A DNA stretch of 64,000 nucleotides, taken from an uncultured Clostridia bacterium (GTDB lineage Bacteria; Bacillota; Clostridia; Oscillospirales; Ruminococcaceae). Below, piece by piece: positions 1 to 11,082 of this stretch. The notes under the pieces were generated by a model, which was given only the letters and a program-made list of their open reading frames with translations, ran no database searches and was not told where the DNA came from. The translations under genes and the position numbers were made by a program. Every line of letters starts with the position of its first letter. Positions within the stretch are counted from its first letter, which is position 1. The stretch lies in the NCBI GenBank assembly GCA_947627875.1, contig CANQXS010000003.1:82227-146226 (forward strand), in the 5' to 3' direction.

Positions 1-3
1 AAA

Positions 4-876
4 ATGGCAAGCGGAAATTTATCTCCGATGACCTACCCCGTTTTCTGCTATCACACCTATACCCAACCCGGAGTCCAGGGTGAAAACGCAGTGCCGTTCC
101 ATTATCATGACGGCTATGAATTCTATCTGTTTTTGGGCGGAAGCGTCAATTTTTACATAGGCGATTCGGTGTATTCGCCCGTAAGGGGAGACCTGTTCAT
201 CATCAGCCCCGGGCAGACCCACAGGGGAATAAGCCGCGGGACCCAGCCTTACGACAGATTCATCATAAACATCAGGCGCGACAAAATCAAGCAGTATTTC
301 AATCCCGACGGCGATCTGAGCGCGAGCTTTCCGCTCGACGACTCCGAGACAATAAGAAGAGTCAGGCTGAGTGCCGAGAGCATCGACGAATACTGCGCGA
401 TAGCGGACAAGCTCTCGACCTCGGTTTATCTCAGAAAGCCCTGCGACGACCTGCTTGTAAGCGCATATATCACCGAGATACTCGTTTTGGTGAGCCGTCA
501 GCTCGCCGGAAGCCGCAGCCAGGAGGAGCAGGATTCCGTTCCCGACCTTGTGGCGGACGTAAAGAATTACATCTTCGAGCATCTCACCGAGCAGATAGCT
601 CTGAGCGACCTCTCGAAGCAGTTCTTCTTCAACGGGAAGTACATCAGCGCGATGTTCAAAAAATACACCGGAATGACTCTGCGCTCGTATATCCTCGAGC
701 AGAGAATCTGCCTTGCAAAGAGGCTTCTGCGGGAGGGCAGCAACGTTTCGGAGGCTTGCTATCATTCGGGCTTCCTCGATTACACCAACTTTATCAGGAG
801 CTTCACCCGCGCCGTGGGTATGTCGCCGGGGAAGTATTCGAGGTGTGCAAGAGCCGGAGCCCTCGGAAAGTTTTAA
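4..876 (+). CDS. AraC family transcriptional regulator (cupin N-terminal, AraC HTH C-terminal)
   Basis: ORF; HxHxxxE-like cupin segment (FHYHDGYEFYLFLGG) and C-terminal AraC HTH (LSKQFFFNGKYISAMFKKYTGMTLRSYILEQRI...GFLDYTNFIRSFTRAVGMSPGKYSR). True start could lie upstream of the window. Confidence 0.9.
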   Translation: MASGNLSPMTYPVFCYHTYTQPGVQGENAVPFHYHDGYEFYLFLGGSVNFYIGDSVYSPVRGDLFIISPGQTHRGISRGTQPYDRFIINIRRDKIKQYFNPDGDLSASFPLDDSETIRRVRLSAESIDEYCAIADKLSTSVYLRKPCDDLLVSAYITEILVLVSRQLAGSRSQEEQDSVPDLVADVKNYIFEHLTEQIALSDLSKQFFFNGKYISAMFKKYTGMTLRSYILEQRICLAKRLLREGSNVSEACYHSGFLDYTNFIRSFTRAVGMSPGKYSRCARAGALGKF

Positions 877-880
877 AGTA

Positions 881-916
881 AAACCGCTTCGCCGATATCG
901 GCGGGGCGGTTGGTTT
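881..916 (+). terminator. Rho-independent terminator after the AraC gene
   Basis: Inverted repeat aaccgcttcgccgatatcggcggggcggtt followed by ggtttttt. Confidence 0.6.
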
Positions 917-1094
917 TTTCACGCGGAAGCAGAAAAGCATTTTATACATTTCGGTCAAGCCCCAATTTTCTCACTTGAAGATTTAAAGCGCAGGGCAATC
1001 GGGTCGAGAGCGAAGCGAACGGAGAAAATGCCGGAGCCCTCTCCCCAATGGGAGAGGGCGTGGCTGAAATACGGGCAGCAAGGCAAATAACCGC

Positions 1095-2294
1095 TTACTT
1101 CAGGCTTCCTCCCGCTCTCAGCATATTCTCTATGAATATACCGTAGCCCATAGCGGGGTCGCTCACAAAAACGTGGGTCACCGCGCCGACTATCCTGCCG
1201 TCCTGCAAAATCGGGCTGCCCGACATTCCCTGTACTATCCCGCCGGTAAGACTTAAAAGCTCGGGGTCGGTGATCCTTACTATGATGTTTTTCGTACTTG
1301 CGGCGTCGCTAAGGCTGAGCTTCTCAATCACGGCGTCGTATTCCTTCGGAGCGCTGCCGTCGACGGTCGTTAAAATAGTCGCGGGACCCGTCTTTACTTC
1401 CGTCTTGAAGGCTATAGGCAGAGCCTCTGCCCGCCTGCTAACATAATTCAGCGTGCCGAATATCCCCTGCTCGCAGTTGCGGCTGATGTTTCCCGCCGCG
1501 AGCCCGCTGAGAAAGGTCCCGCAGAGCTCACCGGGGCAGCCCGCCGAGCCCATCTCGCAGCCCGTTATCGTTACGTCGACTATCTCCCCCGAACCGAGAG
1601 GGAGAATTTTCTGGGTATCGGCGTCGGAGATCGGGTGACCGAGCGCCCCGAAGCCGCCCGTATTGGGGTCGATATAGGTCAGAGTCCCAACTCCCGCCGA
1701 GCTGTCCTTTATCCAGAGCCCCGCCTTAAAGGTCCCTTCCGCCTCCGAGAACTCCGGCGTTACCTCCGTTTCGAATATTTTTCCGTCTCTGCGAATACGG
1801 AGGCTTATTTTTTCGCCGTGAGAGCCCATAATTATCTCGGCAAGACGGTCGGAAGAGGAGAGCGCCTCGCCGTTAGCCTCAAGTATGCAGTCGCCCGCCT
1901 TTATCCCCGCTTTTTCCGCAGGATTCCCGCCGCCCGCAGTCTTCTGAGTTGAAACAACTATAACTCCGTCGGTAAGAAGCTTTATCCCGATAGGCGAGCC
2001 CCCGGGAATGAGCAGCGGCGCCTCGGTGCGCTTTATCTCGGCGTCTTTTATAGGTATGAGTCCGAAAAGGCTGACTGTTCCTCTTTCCTGAACCGCAGTC
2101 TCCGAGCTTGCCGCGGCGACGGCGCCGTCAGCCGAAGCCGGTGTCATCGAAAACAGCCCGCCGAGCTCGGGGCAGCCGTCTCCCGAAACATAGTAGCTGT
2201 CGGGGAGCGTTTCGCTGAAATACCCCACAGCCGTCATCACTGCGGCGCAGAGCAGCGCAAGTATTCCCGTCAAGCGTTTTGTAAACCTGTTCAT
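1095..2294 (-). CDS. spoIVB: SpoIVB-type S55 serine peptidase with PDZ domain
   Basis: PDZ segment plus GFGALGHPISD and GMSGSPILQDGRIVGAVTHVFVSDPAMGYGIFIENML, characteristic of SpoIVB. Confidence 0.93.
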   Translation of the reverse strand: MNRFTKRLTGILALLCAAVMTAVGYFSETLPDSYYVSGDGCPELGGLFSMTPASADGAVAAASSETAVQERGTVSLFGLIPIKDAEIKRTEAPLLIPGGSPIGIKLLTDGVIVVSTQKTAGGGNPAEKAGIKAGDCILEANGEALSSSDRLAEIIMGSHGEKISLRIRRDGKIFETEVTPEFSEAEGTFKAGLWIKDSSAGVGTLTYIDPNTGGFGALGHPISDADTQKILPLGSGEIVDVTITGCEMGSAGCPGELCGTFLSGLAAGNISRNCEQGIFGTLNYVSRRAEALPIAFKTEVKTGPATILTTVDGSAPKEYDAVIEKLSLSDAASTKNIIVRITDPELLSLTGGIVQGMSGSPILQDGRIVGAVTHVFVSDPAMGYGIFIENMLRAGGSLK

Positions 2295-2647
2295 TTCAAA
2301 AATCCGTTCCTTTCAGAAAGCTTGTTGCCCCGATATTTTTCGCAGGGAACAAAAAAATACTCCGCCCGCGGGTCATGTATTATTTTCATTGTCAGGAATA
2401 CACACAAAAGTTTCCCCCTCTCTGCAAAATAAGGGTTGAATCTTTGGTGTGTTTTATGCTATAATAATCGCAAGCGATTATTATATTTTATTTTAGTCGC
2501 CCTTTTGCTCCTCGGCTTCGCCGAGAACCGCAAAAGATGGCTAATTATAGCACAAAGCCTTCGGCTTTATGCTATAATATGAAGAACCGTAAAATTTGCT
2601 CGCAATCGGCCTTATCATTTGCAGATTCGGAAAGGATATACCTTATC

Positions 2648-3034
2648 ATGGATACTTTAAGAGAGCTTTTATCGGCGGCGGTGTTCGTTGTTTTGGCGGC
2701 GCTGTTTTTAAGAATGCTGATTGTCAATATAAAAAGCGCCGTTCTGAGAAAAAAGACCCCAGCCGAAAACAAAAGGGCGAAGGTAATTTCAAAGACTTCG
2801 GAAACGGGCAGCGGCGAATTCGTAAAGGACGGCGTAAGGAAGGGAAAAACGGTTTATTTTCTTACCTTCGACTGCGACGGCGAAGAGCTGAGCTTCGGGG
2901 TCTTAAGGCAGGAATACGACTCCGTTTCGGAGGGCGACACGGGGTATCTTACCTACAGCGGAAATAAATTTTTCGGCTTTGAAAAAGACCTTCTTTTAAA
3001 GGAAAGTGATTTGAATGAAAAGACCGACGGATAA
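2648..3034 (+). CDS. Small membrane-anchored protein, DUF2500-like
   Basis: ORF starting at ATG 2648 (MDTLRELLSAAVFVVLAALFLRMLIVNI...), one TM helix plus soluble beta-rich domain resembling DUF2500. Confidence 0.65.
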   Translation: MDTLRELLSAAVFVVLAALFLRMLIVNIKSAVLRKKTPAENKRAKVISKTSETGSGEFVKDGVRKGKTVYFLTFDCDGEELSFGVLRQEYDSVSEGDTGYLTYSGNKFFGFEKDLLLKESDLNEKTDG

Positions 3035-3488
3035 GCCCATACATATCGTCGCGAAGTCGGCTATGACCGCCGTATACCTCTGGTCCGGCTTTTTCTGGAG
3101 CGGCGTTGCGATACTAAACTTCTGGCTCAACGACCCTTCGGATTCTCACCTTTCGGTCGGCTTTCTCGCGGGGAGCCTTATTCTGCTCGTTTCGCTGATC
3201 CTCTGCTGGCTGAGGCTGTATATTCTTCAAATAATCCCCTGCATCGCGGGGCTCGCCGTTTATCTCAGGCCCGCAAGGGAGATGATGGACAAGGCGGCAA
3301 GGCTCACCGAGGTAACCTTCAAGCCGACCTTTGAGCAGAGATATATGCCGATAATCGGGTTTGCGCTGCTTTCGCTCGCGCTTTTTATCGCGAGAATCTG
3401 GCAGATATTCTCGGCGCGCGCCGAAAAAAAGCGCGAATTCAACGATCTTCCGGCGGAGAGCATACTCGAAAAGCGCCGCGACGAATAG
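3015..3488 (+). CDS. Hypothetical multi-pass membrane protein
   Basis: ORF overlapping the 3' end of the previous gene; several hydrophobic helices. Confidence 0.65.
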   Translation: MKRPTDKPIHIVAKSAMTAVYLWSGFFWSGVAILNFWLNDPSDSHLSVGFLAGSLILLVSLILCWLRLYILQIIPCIAGLAVYLRPAREMMDKAARLTEVTFKPTFEQRYMPIIGFALLSLALFIARIWQIFSARAEKKREFNDLPAESILEKRRDE

Positions 3489-3545
3489 TTTTCCCCGCGC
3501 GGCATAGTATTATTTATCACCTTTAAAAAGGAGCGTCGTTCATAT

Positions 3546-4355
3546 ATGAGCAGCGATAACCGCCCCATCGGGGTGTTCGACTCGGGAATCGGAGGACTCA
3601 CGGCAGTGACCGAGCTCAGAAAGCTCCTCCCCAACGAGGATATAATCTATCTCGGCGATACGGCGCGAGTCCCGTACGGGACCAAGAGCCGCGAGACCAT
3701 TCTCCGATACGCCGAGCAGGACTACCGTTTTTTGAAAAATCAGGGGGTTAAGTTCACTATTGCCGCCTGCGGCACCGTTTCGAGCGTTATGGTCGGCGAA
3801 AACGCGTTTTCGGCGGATTTCTGCACCGGAGTAATCCAACCGACCGTCGAAGCCGCCTGCAAAGCCTCGAAAAACAAAAAAATCGGCGTCATCGCAACGA
3901 GCGCCTCGATAAGAAGCGGCTGCTACGAGCGCCTTATAAAGCAGACCGTCCCGGGGGCGGAGGTATTCTCGAAAGCCTGCCCGATGTTCGTTCCGCTCGT
4001 CGAAAACGGCTACACCGCCCCGGGCTGCGCGCCTGCGGAGACCATCGCGAGGGAATATCTCGAACCGCTGAAAGCCGAAGGGATAGATACGCTTATTCTC
4101 GGCTGCACCCATTATCCGCTGCTTTCGCGGATCATTTCGGGAGTGGTCGGGAGCGGCGTAAGCCTTATATCCTCGGGAGCGGAAGCCGCGAGATATGCCG
4201 GCGGCTTCCTTGAGGAAAACGGTCTTATAAACGAAAGCAAACGCGCGGGGAGCCTTAAGCTCTTCTGCACCGACAGCGCCGAGCTCTTCCGCGAGAGCGC
4301 CGCGCATTTCATAGACCTTGACGGAGCGGAGATAGAAAAATGCAGCCTCGACTGA
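3546..4355 (+). CDS. murI: Glutamate racemase
   Basis: PIGVFDSGIGGLTAVTELRKLLPNEDIIYLGDTARVPYG; AACGT and LGCTHYPLL catalytic Cys motifs. Confidence 0.96.
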   Translation: MSSDNRPIGVFDSGIGGLTAVTELRKLLPNEDIIYLGDTARVPYGTKSRETILRYAEQDYRFLKNQGVKFTIAACGTVSSVMVGENAFSADFCTGVIQPTVEAACKASKNKKIGVIATSASIRSGCYERLIKQTVPGAEVFSKACPMFVPLVENGYTAPGCAPAETIAREYLEPLKAEGIDTLILGCTHYPLLSRIISGVVGSGVSLISSGAEAARYAGGFLEENGLINESKRAGSLKLFCTDSAELFRESAAHFIDLDGAEIEKCSLD

Positions 4356-4384
4356 AGCTGCGCGTCCGAAAAAAGGAGCAGGAC

Positions 4385-4804
4385 ATGAGCGAAGCAGTGA
4401 TAAAAATCAAGAGCGTCCAGCACGACGGAAACGACAAAAACGAAACCGAAGTAATAACCGAAGGGTCTTTTCGGAAAATACAGTCGGGGTATGAGCTCTG
4501 CTACGACGAGACCGACGCCACGGGCTATGAGGGCTCGAAGACCGTCCTCAAGATACTCGACGGCTCAAGGATAGAGCTTCTGCGCTCGGGAACTTTTTCG
4601 AGCGAGCTCTATATCGAGCGGGGCAGAAAGAATTTCAGCCTCTACGGGACCCCCTTCGGCGAGATGAAGATAGGCGTTCAGGCTAAAAACGTCGAGAGCC
4701 TTTTAACCGACATCGGCGGAAAGGTAAAGGCGAGCTATGTTATAGACATCAACTCGACCCTCCTCGGCGACTACGACCTCGAGATAGACGTAAGATGCTC
4801 ATAA
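4385..4804 (+). CDS. DUF1934 domain-containing (calycin-like beta-barrel) protein
   Basis: MSEAVIKIKSVQHDGNDKNETEVITEGSFRKIQSGYELCYDETDATG; typical DUF1934 pattern. Confidence 0.8.
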   Translation: MSEAVIKIKSVQHDGNDKNETEVITEGSFRKIQSGYELCYDETDATGYEGSKTVLKILDGSRIELLRSGTFSSELYIERGRKNFSLYGTPFGEMKIGVQAKNVESLLTDIGGKVKASYVIDINSTLLGDYDLEIDVRCS

Positions 4805-4807
4805 TAA

Positions 4808-4843
4808 AGAAGCCGTCGGGTATAAAGCCCGACGGTATTTTTA
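4808..4843. terminator. Bidirectional terminator between convergent genes
   Basis: CCGTCGGG-tataaag-CCCGACGG flanked by A- and T-rich tracts. Confidence 0.75.
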
Positions 4844-5257
4844 TATATCTTTTTTCATCGGAACGTGGGGGTAGTCCTGCTCGAAATACCTTTCGCCGAA
4901 ATGCTCGAAGCCGCACCGCGAATAGAACCCCGCCTTGTCCTCCTGCGCGCCGACTGTGAGCGCGCTGCCGCCGAGAAGCTTTACCTCCTTCACGGCTTCG
5001 TCTATCAGAAGTCTGCCGAGACCTTCGCCGCGGCGATCTTTTTTTACCGCGACCCTGCCGATATGGTATGAGCCGCCGCCCTCGTCATAAAATCTCAGAG
5101 TTGCAACGGGTTCTTCGCCGTCGAACAGAACAAGATGGACCGAGCGCGAATCGAACTCGTCGAACTCGTCGCAAAAGCCCTGCTCTTTAACGAATATCTC
5201 CTCTCTGAGCGCCGCAGCCTCCGCCGGCACGGCGTTTTTATATACCTTTACGTTCAT
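4841..5257 (-). CDS. GNAT family N-acetyltransferase
   Basis: MNVKVYKNAVPAEAAALREEIFVKEQGF...GRVAVKKDRRGEGLGRLLIDEAVKEVKLLGGSALTVGAQEDKAGFYSRCGF. Confidence 0.92.
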   Translation of the reverse strand: MNVKVYKNAVPAEAAALREEIFVKEQGFCDEFDEFDSRSVHLVLFDGEEPVATLRFYDEGGGSYHIGRVAVKKDRRGEGLGRLLIDEAVKEVKLLGGSALTVGAQEDKAGFYSRCGFEHFGERYFEQDYPHVPMKKDI

Positions 5258-5991
5258 TTTTTCTTCCTGTTGAGATAGGGGTAGGGGCTCTTGTTTGCTT
5301 CGGCGCGCTTGTTTTCGAGGTGTGTGCCGTAGATAAAGAGCGCCGCGCTGACGATGAACGCCGCGGTAAACGGCACCGCTATGAACCAATAGGCGACGGT
5401 GTCGCTCCTCTTGGGGAGAGGACCGAGCTTAAGGGTGTAGCCGATAGTCTTTTCCTGAGTAAGGCTGAGCTTCGATATCCCCGACGACATCATCGACTCC
5501 TCGGAGTCGGTCATCTTTTTGAATCGCCCGCTGAGATCCGAAAAAGCTCCGCCCACATATCCGCCGTCGGGATTCTGGACATAAGAGAGGAAGGAATCGA
5601 TGACGTTCTGAATGGTGGGGTCCATATCCTTGGGCGCTTCAACTAAGGTCAGATACTGATTTCCGTCGGCGGCGTCGATATACATAAGGTAGTAATAATG
5701 AGTGGCGGCTCTTTCGGATTCGGCGATATAGCCGAGCTTCGCGAGGAATTTATATGCCGCGCCCGAAACATACTGCCCGTCGAGGTCTCTCGAAACGTCG
5801 AGACCCGTGATGTCGCTGAGGTTTTCAGCCTGATTCGCGTTGGAATATATACCGATGATGCCGGCAAAGGTAAGTATAAGCACAAGCGCAGATATTATCG
5901 CGACCGCAAGCTGGGAATACACCCTGCCGCCGGTAAGAAACTGCTTAAGCTTTGTATCTTCTGTTTCCGAAAAGACTGAGTCGTTTTTCAT
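5254..5991 (-). CDS. Hypothetical membrane protein (DUF6709-like uncertain)
   Basis: MKNDSVFSETEDTKLKQFLTGGRVYSQLAVAIISALVLILTF..., two TM segments around an extracytoplasmic domain; 4-nt ATGA overlap with the GNAT gene. Confidence 0.7.
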   Translation of the reverse strand: MKNDSVFSETEDTKLKQFLTGGRVYSQLAVAIISALVLILTFAGIIGIYSNANQAENLSDITGLDVSRDLDGQYVSGAAYKFLAKLGYIAESERAATHYYYLMYIDAADGNQYLTLVEAPKDMDPTIQNVIDSFLSYVQNPDGGYVGGAFSDLSGRFKKMTDSEESMMSSGISKLSLTQEKTIGYTLKLGPLPKRSDTVAYWFIAVPFTAAFIVSAALFIYGTHLENKRAEANKSPYPYLNRKKK

Positions 5992-6229
5992 TGTTATGCG
6001 CTCCTTTGGAATAGCTTTCCGAAACAGTATAGCACATCCGCGGAAAATAGTCAATAATCGCGCTGCAAAGGAAAACCTTGCTTGCGGCGGCGCGCATCAA
6101 ATCTCCTCAAAATTTTGTATTGATTTGTTCCCCGAAACGTGGTACAATATAATGACTTTGATTCGGGGAGTGCTTCCAATGTAGATTTTTGCGGAATTAC
6201 TTTGCAAATATTTCCGAAGGGAGTTTAAT

Positions 6230-7819
6230 ATGTCAGATTTGGAAAAAGAAATAAGCCGGCGGCGGACTTTTGCGATAATTTCGCACCCCGACGCGGGCAA
6301 GACCACCCTCACCGAAAAGCTTCTTTTATACGGCGGAGCGATCGCGCTCGCAGGCTCGGTAAAGGGCAAAAAGACCGATCGCCACGCCGTTTCGGACTGG
6401 ATGGAGATAGAAAAACAGCGCGGAATTTCGGTCACGAGCTCGGTAATGCAGTTTGAATACGGCGGCTGCTGCATAAATATCCTCGACACCCCGGGTCACC
6501 AGGACTTCTCGGAAGACACCTACCGCACCCTGATGGCAGTCGACTCGGCGGTTATGGTCATCGACGCTGCGAAGGGCGTCGAGAATCAGACCCGCAAGCT
6601 CTTTAAGGTATGCGTAATGCGTCATATACCGATATTTACGTTCATAAACAAGCTCGACCGCGACGCTAAGAACCCGTTTGATCTCCTTGCCGAGATCGAA
6701 GACGAGCTCGGGATATCTACCTATCCGATGAACTTCCCCATCGGCGACGGCGTTGATTTCAAAGGCGTTTACGACCGCGAAACAAAGCGCATTTTAAGCT
6801 ATGAGCGCGGCGACGGGCAGCACGAAATTGAAGCAACCGAAGCAGATATCTCGGACCCCGCGCTCGACTCTCTCATCGGCGGGCAGAACAGGCTCAGGCT
6901 TATGGAGGACATCGAGCTTTTGGACGGCGCGGGCGACGAGCTCGATATGAACGAGGTAAACGCGGGGCGGCTCTCGCCGGTGTTCTTCGGGTCGGCGCTC
7001 AACAACTTCGGCGTGGAGCCGTTTTTAAAGAGCTTCGTCAAGATGGGTCCGAGCCCGCTCCCGCGCGAATGCGAGGAGGGGATAGTCGAGCCGACCGACC
7101 CCGCTTTCTCGGCGTTTGTCTTTAAAATCCAGGCAAATATGAACAAAGCCCACCGCGACCGCCTCACCTTTATGAGAATATGCTCAGGAAAATTCGAGCG
7201 GGATATGGAGGTCGTCCACGTTCAGGGCGACGGCAGAAAAATGCGCCTTTCTCAGCCCCAGCAGATGATGGCTGACAGCCGCGAGGTCATCGAAGAAGCC
7301 TACGCGGGCGATATAATCGGCGTATTCGACCCGGGAATTTTCTCGATTGGAGACACCGTTTGCGCCCCGGGGAAGAATATCCGCTTTGAGGGGATACCTA
7401 CCTTTGCGCCGGAGCACTTTGCGCGTATCCGCCATAAAGACACGATGAAGCGCAAGCAGTTTGTAAAGGGCGCCACCCAGATAGCCCAGGAGGGCGCAAT
7501 TCAGATCTTCCGCGAGCCTGACACCGGTATGGAAGAGGTCATCGTCGGAGTGGTGGGAATGCTCCAGTTCGACGTATTCGAGCACAGAATGCGGACGGAA
7601 TACAACGTCGAGATAATCAACGAGGGTCTGCCCTATCAGTATATAAGGTGGATAGACAACGCCGATATCGACCCCAAAAAGCTCAATCTGAGCTCCGACA
7701 CAAAAATCGTTCAGGACTTCAAGGACAACTACCTGCTTCTGTTTACGAGCGAGTGGAATATCCGCTGGGCGCTCGAAAAAAACGAGGGGCTTCTGCTCTC
7801 GGAGTTCAACAGGAATTAA
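6230..7819 (+). CDS. prfC: Peptide chain release factor 3
   Basis: GTPase motifs SHPDAGKTTLTEKLLLYGGAI, DTPGHQDFSEDTYRTL, NKLDRDAKNP; RF3-type C-terminus. Confidence 0.97.
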   Translation: MSDLEKEISRRRTFAIISHPDAGKTTLTEKLLLYGGAIALAGSVKGKKTDRHAVSDWMEIEKQRGISVTSSVMQFEYGGCCINILDTPGHQDFSEDTYRTLMAVDSAVMVIDAAKGVENQTRKLFKVCVMRHIPIFTFINKLDRDAKNPFDLLAEIEDELGISTYPMNFPIGDGVDFKGVYDRETKRILSYERGDGQHEIEATEADISDPALDSLIGGQNRLRLMEDIELLDGAGDELDMNEVNAGRLSPVFFGSALNNFGVEPFLKSFVKMGPSPLPRECEEGIVEPTDPAFSAFVFKIQANMNKAHRDRLTFMRICSGKFERDMEVVHVQGDGRKMRLSQPQQMMADSREVIEEAYAGDIIGVFDPGIFSIGDTVCAPGKNIRFEGIPTFAPEHFARIRHKDTMKRKQFVKGATQIAQEGAIQIFREPDTGMEEVIVGVVGMLQFDVFEHRMRTEYNVEIINEGLPYQYIRWIDNADIDPKKLNLSSDTKIVQDFKDNYLLLFTSEWNIRWALEKNEGLLLSEFNRN

Positions 7820-7824
7820 AGCAT

Positions 7825-7862
7825 AAAAACAGCGGTACGGGAAAGCCGTACCGCTGTTTTAT
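7825..7862. terminator. Bidirectional terminator
   Basis: aaaacagcggtacg-ggaaagc-cgtaccgctgttttat. Confidence 0.85.
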
Positions 7863-8950
7863 CATTTTATCTCTTCTACGCCGGTGAGCTCGCCGCTGTC
7901 GCTATAAACCGTTTGGACCGAAATTTCCCCGCCGCCGTCGGAGCTGAACACATATATTCCTCCGTCAGGGCTCAAATCGAGGAATTTACTGACCGGCGTG
8001 CCGTTGAAGTAAAGCTTCCGCTTTCCGCCCTTTTCCTTATATTCAAGCCCGTATTTTTCATACGGCGCGAATATCTCTTCAAAGGTCATGCCGTCCGCTT
8101 CTGAGCTTCCCTGCGCGACGCTTTCTTCCGTCGTTGCGACGTTGCCGTTATATGTCAGGAACATGTCGGACACTTCGCCCTCAAACGTCGTCTCACCGTC
8201 ACCGTTGACGCTCGTATAGGCAACAGTCTTTATTATCGAATACTCCTTCCCGTCGGGAGCCGTCCAGCTTATGACCTCATTCTTTGAGCAAAGGTCGCCG
8301 TCGATGATAGTTTTCAGCGTCTCGTCGAGGCTCTTCTCGATGCTCTTTAAATCGTCCTCGGTGAGCGCACGGTATATCTCTTCGCCGTCTGCGGTGTGCC
8401 ACCAAAGCTTTTCTCCGATTTCATACATCTCGCGATAATATTCAAGCTGCTCCTTCGCCCATTTTTCGTAGTCTTCGGCGGTCCAAAATTCGTTTTCATA
8501 GGTATAGGAGATGTTGGAAAGCTTCGGCGAGGTGTTTTCGTCGAGGTGGTCCTCCATAGGTCTTAGAGCCCACGCCGTGCCGAACTTTATTATTGCAAGG
8601 TGAATCAAAACCGACGCAGCCAGTATCACGACCAACACCGCGGCGAAAATGAGCTTTACCTTAAGGGGCATCGGCTCTTTTACAGCGGCGGCGGCAGCGG
8701 GCTCGGGGAGCGGTTCGGGCGGAGGGGCAAGCTCGACCTTTGCGGGCTCGGGCGGCGTTCCGTTCAGAAGATTGTCCGCCGACACGCCGAAGATATCGGA
8801 GAGGTTTTTAAGAATGTATACGTCGGGCGCGGTATCGCCCGACTCCCACCTCGCCACCGCCTGCCGCGAGACATTGAGCTTTTCCGCAAGCTGCTCCTGG
8901 GTGTAGCCCTTTTCTTTGCGCAGCTTCACGAGTGTTTCGTTGAATTGCAT
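7862..8950 (-). CDS. XRE family HTH regulator with TM helix and extracytoplasmic domain
   Basis: MQFNETLVKLRKEKGYTQEQLAEKLNVSRQAVARWESGDTAPD HTH; central TM segment. Confidence 0.88.
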   Translation of the reverse strand: MQFNETLVKLRKEKGYTQEQLAEKLNVSRQAVARWESGDTAPDVYILKNLSDIFGVSADNLLNGTPPEPAKVELAPPPEPLPEPAAAAAVKEPMPLKVKLIFAAVLVVILAASVLIHLAIIKFGTAWALRPMEDHLDENTSPKLSNISYTYENEFWTAEDYEKWAKEQLEYYREMYEIGEKLWWHTADGEEIYRALTEDDLKSIEKSLDETLKTIIDGDLCSKNEVISWTAPDGKEYSIIKTVAYTSVNGDGETTFEGEVSDMFLTYNGNVATTEESVAQGSSEADGMTFEEIFAPYEKYGLEYKEKGGKRKLYFNGTPVSKFLDLSPDGGIYVFSSDGGGEISVQTVYSDSGELTGVEEIK

Positions 8951-9064
8951 ATAAGCACTTCCTTTCGCAATTTATGCTTCCATTATAGGAAAAACGAGCC
9001 GCCGAGTCAATCGCAGAGGTGTAACATTCGCGCTACAAATTGTAACATCGACCCCAAAGCATAA

Positions 9065-9098
9065 AAACGGCTCCCCAATCGAGGAGCCGTTCTTTTAT
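9065..9098. terminator. Terminator for gdhA
   Basis: aacggctcc-ccaatcga-ggagccgttctttt. Confidence 0.7.
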
Positions 9099-9110
9099 TC
9101 GCTGTAAAAA

Positions 9111-10499
<1,389 letters not shown>

Positions 10500-10636
10500 T
10501 TATTATAGCATATATTTTGCAGGATTGCAAGAGGAAAATTGCAAAATCATAGGAATTTCCGAAAAATTCGGCTTGATTGGCGGGGAGTTTTGTAGTATAA
10601 TCATAACCGACATTTAAGATACGGGGGTGTTGGCGG

Positions 10637-11074
10637 TTGAAAGCCGTTATTCAGAGGGTTTTGTCGGCGAGCGTGAGCGTCGGCGGGAGCGTTACTGGCA
10701 AAATAGGCAGGGGATTTCTTGTTCTTTTGGGCGTGGGCTCCGGCGATACCGAGGAGAGCTGCCTTAAGCTCGCCGCTAAGATTTCGAAGCTCAGGATATT
10801 TGCCGACGAAAACGGAAAGACCAATCTTTCGCTTAAAGACGTAGGCGGAGAGGTGCTCGCCGTTTCGCAGTTCACTCTTTTTGCCGACTGCTCACACGGC
10901 AACCGCCCGAGCTTCTTTGAAGCCGCCGAGCCCGAGACCGCAAAACGGCTTTACGGGAGGTTCTGCCTCGAGCTTTCCGCGCTCGGTTTCGAGCCGCAGA
11001 AGGGTGTATTCGGGGCGGATATGAAGATAGATATGACCGCGGACGGACCGTTCACGGTGCTGCTTGAAATTTGA
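10637..11074 (+). CDS. dtd: D-aminoacyl-tRNA deacylase
   Basis: MKAVIQRVLSASVSVGG...SQFTLFADCSHGNRPSFFEAAEP...GVFGADMKIDMTADGPFTVLLEI. Confidence 0.96.
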   Translation: MKAVIQRVLSASVSVGGSVTGKIGRGFLVLLGVGSGDTEESCLKLAAKISKLRIFADENGKTNLSLKDVGGEVLAVSQFTLFADCSHGNRPSFFEAAEPETAKRLYGRFCLELSALGFEPQKGVFGADMKIDMTADGPFTVLLEI

Positions 11075-11082
11075 GGTGGAAT

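Noticed and set aside
2571-2586. Shared TATGCTATAATATGA between this region and the IS left end (52205-52220)
   Set aside because: 15-bp identity is mostly an extended -10 consensus (TGCTATAAT); no wider similarity, so not evidence of an IS remnant.
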